Below are positions 56,491 to 64,000 of a stretch of DNA of 64,000 bases, one piece after another. The position numbers and the translations under genes are program-made. The DNA is from Aureobasidium sp. EXF-3400. Lineage: Eukaryota > Ascomycota > Dothideomycetes > Dothideales > Saccotheciaceae. Within the stretch, counting starts at the first letter, position 1, and every line of letters begins with the position of its first letter. The stretch spans positions 62,001-126,000 of the forward strand of contig SWBL01000058.1 of NCBI GenBank assembly GCA_024195585.1. Reading direction: 5' to 3'. Under the pieces are notes generated by a model that saw only the letters and a list, made by a program, of their open reading frames with translations, did not search any database and was not told the origin of the DNA.

Positions 56491-56769
56491 GGACCTATAA
56501 ACTAAAACTTTTTATGAGAGCAACTTAGATCGGACGATCGACAAATTACAAGGAGAAAAGCATAGAAGTTGTGAGTGTTGGTAATTGAGTGTATTCATGT
56601 GTTGAGTTCAGCTATATAAACAAAGAAAAAAGGTCATGTGTGTGTTTTTATCCCTTTCCTTTGCGTTCTATTCCTTCATGTCCTTATATCCCATCTCTTT
56701 TCATGTTAAACGCCAATTTCAAAGAACGAAGACCAGCGTTCTTGATGTACATATCCCTCTTCTCTGCCT

Positions 56770-59137
56770 CTACAGATGACACTGACTAGCACCAGAACTC
56801 CATCCAGTGAGTCTGTTAGCAACATCACTAGCATAGCACAGTGTACAACATCCAGTACCCAGGTCGTTCGCGTGGAAACCCGAATAACCACCATTGTAGA
56901 TGCGTGCAGCGCGGTAGTATTGCGAGACATCAGAAGCAGCAGCTTGACTCAAACACTGCACCAAGCCATCTCCTGACGCCGTACCAGTAGTGCCATCAAC
57001 AATCATCTGCTCAATCTCAGAAGCAGGACAGGGGTTTTGGATCACACCGCCTGAATTGCAAGTTCCACTGCCTGCATGATCTTGCATGAGACCTGGGTTT
57101 GCCACGGACCAGGAGGTTGTGACTACGCGAACGCAACCATTGGATTCTTGCATCACGATAGCGAGAATGAATCGTGCATCTACTCCCGACGAAGCAGAAA
57201 CCTTAAGGATAGAAGATTTGATGTCGGCGATTTCGGTGGGTGAGTTGTTGGCGCCCCAACCGTTGTTTGCGCATGATTGCTGCATGATGGGGATGTTGGC
57301 GGTGAACATGGTTTCGAAATCTACCCAGGAGGATTGGGAGGGCCAGCCGGCGGCGACGGTGCCGTTGCCGGAGTACATTTTGTAGGCTGTGGAGGCAATG
57401 GCTGTGGATGAGGGTGCTGAGGTTCCAGCAGCGGAAGTCTGGGATTGGGTTGTGGCGGCGCTGGAGGCTTGGGTTGATGACTTTGTGGTTGCGACGGAGG
57501 ATTTGGCGGCTGAGGATGGGGTGGAGGAGCTGCACCCTGCTGCGACACAGTATGCGTATCCGATCCTGAAGATGTGTTAGTTATGGGAGTTTGTGGGAAG
57601 AGTAGACGTGATAAACTTACTGGATGTTGTTGCAAGAGGGTGCATTGACAGCAGGGTTCCAGGACATGAAAGTGTCGGTGGAGATGCCATTGGCAGTTGC
57701 GATGGCATAGCAGTAGTCGCCAGACTTGGCAGTGTACCACTTGGTGCAGCCAGAAACAATACCAGTTTGAGTCGAGGCAGGAGGTGCGACAGCAGCGCAG
57801 GTAGATGCGCTAGCCTTGGAAGAGCTGGCCTTCGAAGAGCTAGCGGCACTCTTGCTCGACGACTTGGCGGATGAAGGTGTCTGGTAAACGCTGCTGGGCA
57901 AGTAAGATGCAACGCTGGAAGTGGTGGCGATGCTCTTGGTAGTGGCGCCCTTCTGAACCAGAGAAGACATCGAGATCAATGTGGTAGCCTTCTTGGAGGA
58001 GGAAGTCGTAGCTTTCTTGGTAGAAGACGTCGTAGCCTTCTTGGTAGAAACAGTGCTGGTAACCTTTTTAGCAGAGGAAACAGTGGTCTTCTGGGAAGAT
58101 GTGCTAGTTTTCTTGCTAGTGGTTGATACTTTCTTGGTAGCCAAAGAAATCACGGCAGGGGTGCTCAACTTTGTAGAGGTGCTGCTCGGTTTCTTGGATG
58201 TGGTGCTAGTCTTTTTGGAAGTGGTGCTCGTCTTTTTGGAAGATGTGCTCGACTTTTTGGAAGATGTGCTCGACTTTTTGAGGGAGGAAGAACTTGACTT
58301 CAAAGCAGACTGAGACACATACCTGACTGTAGTTTGGCTGGTAGCCTTGGAAGAAACAGAAGACACTTTGCTAGAAACAGCACCTCCAGCAACAAGGGTT
58401 GGCGACTGGCTGGCGGGAAGGTAGACGATGCTGGTCTTGACGGCAGCGCAAGACGATGCGGAAGAGAGAGCAGCGACCTTGATAGCAGGAGCCTTGAATG
58501 GCGCCAATGCCGAGAAGGTAGCAGTGACATAGTTGGTAACCACGTCAGTGACGGTGACGGTCTTTTCGCTTGCAGATGCGGTAGTAACAGCTCCATTGGC
58601 ACCAGTGACAGTGTTGTAAACCGTATCGACAGATATGCTGGTGGTGGTATCGACAGTCTGGGAGAGTGCGCCGACAGCAGTGGGGGTAGTGGCTGCGACA
58701 GCAAGGACAACCGAAATAGACGCGTCGGAAGGAATGGCAGTGGAGATGGTCAGGGCCAATGATGTGTTCGAAGGAGACCCGCTCGCATACGAACCATCGG
58801 AAGTGAATGACAAAGTTGAGGAAGCAGTTTCTGACTGCGCAGTTGTGGAGGAAGCAGCTTCTGAGATGGTGCTGGATGCTACTTCTGAGCTAGCAGAGTT
58901 GGCATCAGTACCATCTGCAAAGTTAGCAGCGACATTGACTGTGGAAGTCTCGTATGAAATGTGATCAGCATAGATCGTGGAGTTGGCAGAATCTGTCGTA
59001 GTAGAGTTTGAAAGAGTGCTGTTGACAGAGCGATGGTGGAGGTGATGAAGATGAGTATGGCGGGAATGACCATGTAGAGGACCAGCGGCGACAAGACCGA
59101 TAGGCGCAAAAGTAGCGATGATCTGAGTAACGCGCAT
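56770..59137 (-). CDS. Large secreted LysM protein with C-terminal lysozyme-like domain
   Basis: 770 aa, two exons (59137-57621, 57565-56770; 55-nt intron with GTAAGT and CTAAC). In order: signal peptide (MRVTQIIATFAPIGLVAA), a His-rich patch (HSRHTHLHHLHHRS), a long Ser/Thr-rich stalk, lysine-serine repeats of the type SSTSSKKTSTTSKK (roughly residues 285-395), then a LysM domain (KWYTAKSGDYCYAIATANGI...SWNP). After a second Ser/Thr linker comes a C-terminal domain of about 180 residues with FILAIVMQESNG and PGLMQDH, like lysozyme/SLT folds; the Glu of QESNG is the candidate catalyst. Likely binds chitin or peptidoglycan and may cut bacterial walls. The fusion is unusual. Confidence 0.8.
57960..58300 (-). 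repeat. Coding minisatellite: Lys-Lys-Ser/Thr repeats
   Basis: Within the LysM gene, imperfect repeats of about 21-24 bp encode KKxST(S/T)S units (on the plus strand, runs such as CTTTTTGGAAGATGTGCTCG). Such tracts expand and contract easily, so length may differ between strains. Confidence 0.6.
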
Positions 59138-61068
59138 CGTAAAGAGTGTGGTGAGGTGTGGGTTTGTGAAAGAGAGTGGTAAACCTGGTTCTGTAAAAAT
59201 GCGCAAACAGGGACCTGGATATATATCAGTGCAGACGCGAACAGCTTAGACTGTCGGGAAGCAGGGTTGGCTGCAGCAAGCACGGATTAAGGTAGTGTAG
59301 GGATCAAGAGGGGGGTGGAATACTTAGCCTGTGTGGCGCTCACGGAAAATCTGGGATGGACTGCTTCTGTAAAGGGGCTGGAGGGGTTAGTGAGGTCAAA
59401 CGAAGATTTTTTTTTACCTTTACAGCTGCATTAACCTGGTTGCCGGGATGTGTGTCACGAATGATTTATTGGTGCGCGTGAAAGAACAATGAAAGCAAGG
59501 AGGCGTACATCATCTTATACCATTCGCGGTCATCTACTGAATTGCCTACACGTAAAGAGACCAACATGTGGTTGCGTAGGAGGGCGTGATAGAGGTCAAC
59601 GTTCTACGATAGCAAGATAGTGTAACCGGGGTGAAGTGCACGGACGACCCTTCACTGACAGGTATCCAAGTCACGATCGATGTCTTTGTTCGCCAGCGCG
59701 ACTGACAGGCGCTCGTGAAGAGTTGTCCATGCAAGCGCGTTGTAGAACGCGTAAAAGGGGGAATTTCGCAGAAGGGGGAAAGCCAGGTCCAGTCCCGATC
59801 ACCACTGTCTCGACCTGGGGAGAAAAATTGGTATGGAACAAGAATTAAAGAGGTGCTCGATTTTTTTCTCCAGAATGTTGCCCTGCGCTACAACGGCAGT
59901 TATTGGCATCAAAGACGATATGAGCGGCTCGGTATCCAGGATATCCCTTGCTTGTGGTGGAGGGGTTGGAAGTTCGGCTTGTGTCCAACGGTTGGTTTTT
60001 GCCAACGGCCATGTTGTTCCGTCGACGCGACTCTCAAACGGACTGAGCAGTCTTGTAGAGCCCTACGGATACGACCATCCGTTCGAATCAGCCTCAGAGG
60101 CACATACAGACTGGTGACGTGCGCCTCTTTCGTGATGGTCAAGTGTCATGCAAGTTTCGTCAAAGAAGGGAAGAGGTTGACATTCGACAACTTGGTTGGA
60201 CAGAAACAAGCGGGGTTCTCCGACAAGCAAAATTGCGACCTTCTGCCATCTCTTCCTCACAGCCAACGACTGCAGAATCTACTTGAAATGCGGCAATGCT
60301 AGTCTTCGGGTACTCGCATATGGGTATGCGACTAGTCTGATATGTATGCGATGCGTTCATCGATAGCCGTGGTGACCACCGTTTTGCAGCCGCTTCAATT
60401 GGGCTTGATCAACCGAACAGAAGCAAACTGTAAAAGTCTGGCCATCGAACATGGATGCGAAAGGTTCTGACGACAGTGATCTGCCAACTTCGCGATATCA
60501 CTACCCTTCATGATCATTTTTCAGGGTCGTTCTAAGCAAATATGCGATTCTAGAGGTGCCTGTCAGTAATGCGATGATGCACGTTTCCAGCCATCTTGCA
60601 CGGCTTCACGCATACCATGCAGATGTGTGCAGATGAGGCACGACTTTCACGGGAGAACTACTGCACGTCAAGTCAGGTACCTTTCCAGCCATGTTTTGGA
60701 GTATAGAATATGATAGGTCAGAAGGTGGAGATTGAAAGGCGGCACATCTTCTCTACCATCCTTGCAATGTCCGGACTGTATGAATTCCGGGCGGCAGAAT
60801 GCACTTGTGCCGTACCTGCATGTTCTCTCGACGACATGTCGCAATGGTTGCAAACTCGAAGTTGCAACTTCAAAGACGACGGCTCATGGGGAAGAATGGC
60901 TTGTAGATGGGAAGTTCGGATAAAAGGTAATTCGTGAAAGGGTTCTTTTTGAGTATTTGTACAAACCAAGGTAATGAACGCCGATGAAAGATGGCCGGAC
61001 TATACGAGTCCCCGATATCATATACAAGCAGCAGGAAAAAGAAAAGCAAGAGTATGCCATATCAACTC
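59138..61068. other. Long intergenic region
   Basis: About 1.9 kb. It includes a T9 tract at 59407 and several medium frames (for example 59715-60302 plus) without family resemblance or splice support. I see no supportable gene. Confidence 0.4.
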
Positions 61069-61841
61069 TTATGGCGCAGGAGATTCAGGCATGCGGTTGG
61101 CAGACTGATCAAGGCTGGCTGGAGGCAGCTCACGTCTTGGCCTCCTGAGCGATTCCTCAGTGACACCGTCTCCAAGCTTGGTGATGCCCATGACTGGCGG
61201 GTCTCCATGACGCACAAACTCATACATTCCGGGCAACTTGGCTCCAGCCAATCTGAAAGCATCCTTGACGACCTGCTCGTGCAACTCTCCCTTGAGTTCG
61301 AAGATGATCTTGCTGACGGCGACACGCGAAGCCCAGTAATCGAAACTACCCTTTCCCTTTCCCATACGCGACTCGTTTCCGGAGGTGTAGACACCAATGT
61401 TTGCCGAGATGCGTGTGTAGAGGCGGTACTTCATTCCACGCAGGCGTTTACGGATGACATCTTCGCCAATCTTGAGTTGTGCAGCACTGATGCGACGGTC
61501 GTGATCGAGTAGACGGAGTCCGTAGTCGCCCCAAACGACGGTTGTGCCGCGGGTGCTGCCACCAGTGGGTACGCGGGGTCGTCCTTTGCGATCTTTCTTG
61601 TTGGCACCGGCGCGAGGGAGAAGCCAGGATTGGGTCGAAGGTGTGGAAGAGAATGCGCGAGAGAGGGAGGAGAGGATTGGCGATGTTTGGCTCTGGAGGA
61701 ATTGTGGCCGTGCTGGAGCTGGGTTTAGTCTTGGATGCGCGAGCGAAAGATTGACTGGGACGGCGTACTGCAGGTTTGCGCAAATGAGAAGAGGGTATTG
61801 CGATGCGAAGCAAGGCTTGCGCGGATCCGTAGTGCCGACAT
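61069..61841 (-). CDS. MRPL16: Mitochondrial large-subunit ribosomal protein L16
   Basis: Mitochondrial uL16, part of the large ribosomal subunit near the peptidyl transferase centre. Two exons (61841-61769, 61718-61069; 50-nt intron with GTACGC donor and GACTAAAC branch) give 240 aa. The N-terminus is a basic, Ser-rich presequence ending near SRAFSSTPSTQSWLLPRAG. Family motifs: GSTRGTTVVWGDYGLRL, ISANIGVYTSGNESRMGKGKG, and VAVSKIIFEL...AGAKLPG. The exon join is needed to reach the only in-frame ATG. Divergent from the RFC1 gene. Confidence 0.93.
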
Positions 61842-62094
61842 GGTTGATGTGATTGTGTGTCTATCTTCAATTGCTGCTCTCATCCACCGGCCCTTGGACT
61901 TTCTCCAAGTCCAGCACGGCGTTTTCCGTCTCCCGCGGGAGTGCAGCCTAATCGGGATAGATTGATGACGCGTTTTCGAGGTGCGCGACAAGCAAGCACG
62001 CGTCTTGTGAGAGAGCTGCAATTGACTACATCGAATAATTATATCGTAGTATTTGCGACCATCTATCAATCTTAGTCAAGCAAAGAGATAGATC
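61842..62094. promoter_or_regulatory. Divergent promoter between MRPL16 and RFC1
   Basis: 253 bp shared upstream region of two housekeeping genes. No distinct element recognised. Confidence 0.5.
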
Positions 62095-64000
62095 ATGCCC
62101 GCAGATATCCGTAGCTTCTTCGGCGGTAAGCCGTCTTCTGCGACCCCTCCGGCGAAGGAAGAGAAGAAGGCTCCTGCCAAAAAGGGAAGAGCTAGAAAGG
62201 TCGTTGATGACAGCGACGACGAGGCAGAGTTCGTGACTTGATCATTGCCTTGTGTCAATCACATGCTGATAGCTTGATAGAGTTGCACCAAAGAAGACGA
62301 CGACAAGGACAGCAGCAGCGTAAGCGTGTCTGCCTGATTTCGCTGCCTGCTCCTTCCCTAATTGACACCCTTCCCAGGAAACGCGCCCCATCACCACAAG
62401 GCGAAGAGACCACGACTGCCGCCTACTTTGCCACAAAGAACAAACCCAAGCGAGCCGCCGCTGCTTCCAAACCTGCTGCTACCACAAAGTCGCCTGCCAA
62501 ACCTGCCCCTTCGACAAAATCACCCGCCAAACCCGTCAAGTCAGAAACCACTCCCCCGCCTTCCACAGATGATCTGAACCTCGACGACTTCCCTGACGAA
62601 GATCTCGACGAAGTCCTCACAACCGAGTACAAGAAAGAAGTCCCTCCCGCAGAGGAGCCGGAAGACATGCCTCCCAAGAAACGCGCCGCCGCCACCAAGG
62701 CCAAGAAAGTCAAGGACGAAGACTACGATGACAACGACGTTGACATGAAAGACACCAATGCCGACGATGACTTCGTCGTTCCAGACGATGATGACGACAT
62801 GGTTGTCGAGAAACCTACCAAAGCTAAAGCGAAGCCCAAGGCCAGTGCAAAGAGAAAGTCCAAGGATCTGGACACAGACGAGGAGGAAGAGAAGCCAAAG
62901 CCCAAGAAACCTCGTGCTACTCCCAAGAAGAAGGAAAAGGACCCTCCCGTTGAAGACCCCGCAGAACTCAAGGCCATTCTCGATGACATCCCCTTGATTC
63001 AGGCCCCCGAACCTCCCAGTAATACTGAAGGCGGTGAAAAGCGCAAGTGGTATAACAGACCCAAGGACGATAATCCCGCCCCTGGAGCCGGTAGTCTCGA
63101 CATCCCCGAAGGCGCTGACAACTGTCTTGCTGGTCTGACTTTCGTCTTCACTGGTCAACTCACCTACATCTCCAGAGAGGAAGGCCAGAACCTCGTCAAG
63201 CGCTATGGAGGAAAGTGCACCACAGCACCCAGCAAGAAAACTGATTACGTCGTTCTGGGAGCTGAGGCTGGTCCAAAGAAGCTCGCAGTCATCAAGCAAC
63301 ACAGCCTCAAGGTCATCGACGAACAAGGCCTCTGCGCTCTCATCAAGAAGCTCCCAGCCAACGGCGGCAATAGTGTAGCCGGCGCAAAGTTTGCAGAGCA
63401 ACAGAAGAAGGAAGCCGACAAGATCAAGAAAGAGGCCGAGGAACTGGAAAAGGTTGAACGCGAAAAGGCCGCTGCTGGTCCTGTGAAACAACCCAAAGGC
63501 ATCGCTGCCGATGGTACCGACAACAGACTCTGGACCGTCAAGTATGCTCCTACTCAACTCGGTCAGATTTGTGGCAACAAAGGTCAGGTCGAGAAACTCG
63601 GCACCTGGTTGCGAAACTTCCACAAGAACGCACGGAAGGACTTCAAACTGGCTGGCAAAGATGGCAGTGGCACCTACAGAGCTGTCATGATCCATGGTCC
63701 TCCTGGTATTGGCAAGACTACCGCTGCACATCTCGTCGCCAAACTCGAAGGTTTCGATATTGTCGAAAGCAATGCCAGTGATACTCGCAGCAAGAAGTTG
63801 GTCGAAAGCGGCCTCAAGGGAGTCTTGGAGACCACTTCTCTCAACGGCTACTTCTCTTCCGGTGAAGTCGACGCAAACAAGAAGAAGATTTGCTTGATCA
63901 TGGATGAGGTTGACGGTATGTCTGCTGGTGATCGTGGTGGTGTTGGCGCTCTCGCTGCCGTCTGCAAAAAGACTCAAGTTCCCATGATTCTCATTTGCAA
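62095..64000 (+). CDS. RFC1: Replication factor C subunit 1, 5' part (runs off the window)
   Basis: Large subunit of the clamp loader that opens PCNA at primer ends. Three exons are visible (62095-62228, 62281-62319, 62378 onward); the 39-nt second exon restores EVAPKK...AAAKRAPS. The N-terminus MPADIRSFFGG resembles a PCNA-interacting motif. A long acidic/basic disordered region follows, then a BRCT domain (LAGLTFVFTGQL...GGKCTTAPSKKTDYVVLG). The AAA+ module has Walker A GPPGIGKTT, ESNASDTR, and Walker B LIMDEVDGM. The C-terminal part lies beyond base 64000. The long minus-strand open frame opposite is a composition shadow. Confidence 0.95.

Larger units (their letters stand above)
55535..56769. 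other. AT-rich intergenic region
   Basis: About 1.2 kb. Between about 56040 and 56560 the DNA is AT-rich and has no coding frame. It includes the repeated GGATTCAT/GAATCC and CTTGGCTGTAG units near 55716-55770 and element copy F. Confidence 0.45.

Noticed and set aside
59715..60302. 195-codon plus-strand open frame
   Set aside because: Amino-acid pattern looks random, no family motif, no signal peptide, no convincing splice sites, and it overlaps frames on the other strand.
62541..63977. 478-codon minus-strand open frame opposite RFC1
   Set aside because: It is the shadow of the strongly biased RFC1 coding strand; the plus-strand protein has BRCT and AAA+ motifs.

Overview
The window is nuclear DNA of a filamentous ascomycete (Pezizomycotina; Dothideomycetes is my guess, not shown). 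Genes are split by very short introns (about 42-70 nt) with GT(A/R)NGT donors and visible CTNAC/CTAAC branch sites. The families are fungal: Zn2Cys6 and fungal-specific transcription factors, a LysM protein, GH128/GH43/GH78 glycosidases, a fungal-type indoleamine dioxygenase and NmrA-like reductases. I found about 31 genes on both strands. There are no tRNA or rRNA genes, no CRISPR array, and no polyketide or nonribosomal peptide synthase.

Layout. 0.3-7.5 kb: a C2H2 regulator, a sugar-porter-type MFS transporter and a GH78 (alpha-L-rhamnosidase-type) enzyme, the last two divergent. Their shared promoter holds five GTGGACA/TGTCCAC hexamer-core sites. 7.9-14 kb: a 404-aa protein of unknown function, a GH128 glucanase-like protein and a secreted alkaline phosphatase. 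14-15.5 kb: gene-free and ending in an AT-rich block. 15.7-29.7 kb: three regulators (two Zn2Cys6, one fungal_trans-only), a GH43 enzyme, an EEF1A-type lysine methyltransferase-like protein and several hypothetical proteins. Two of these are tandem-duplicated small membrane proteins next to the fungal_trans regulator. 30-45 kb: small-molecule enzymes (alpha/beta hydrolase, indoleamine 2,3-dioxygenase, NmrA-like reductase, epoxide hydrolase, tartrate/isopropylmalate-type dehydrogenase), another Zn2Cys6 regulator and a hypothetical gene with an in-frame TAG. 47-59 kb: a small KGG-type stress protein, a secreted PAF-acetylhydrolase-like lipase, a Zn2Cys6 regulator, a second NmrA-like protein, an aldo-keto reductase, a GPI-type surface protein and a large LysM plus lysozyme-like protein. 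61-64 kb: a housekeeping pair, mitochondrial ribosomal protein L16 and the 5' part of replication factor C subunit 1.

The clearest functional unit is the left-hand sugar module: regulator, transporter and glycosidase with clustered putative operator sites. The rest looks like an accessory region rich in regulators and catabolic or secreted proteins, ending at core genes. At least six loci carry diverged copies of a short inverted-repeat element (non-autonomous, MITE-like), all in intergenic DNA. Exon boundaries are hand-read from splice signals and reading-frame continuity; uncertain ones are flagged.
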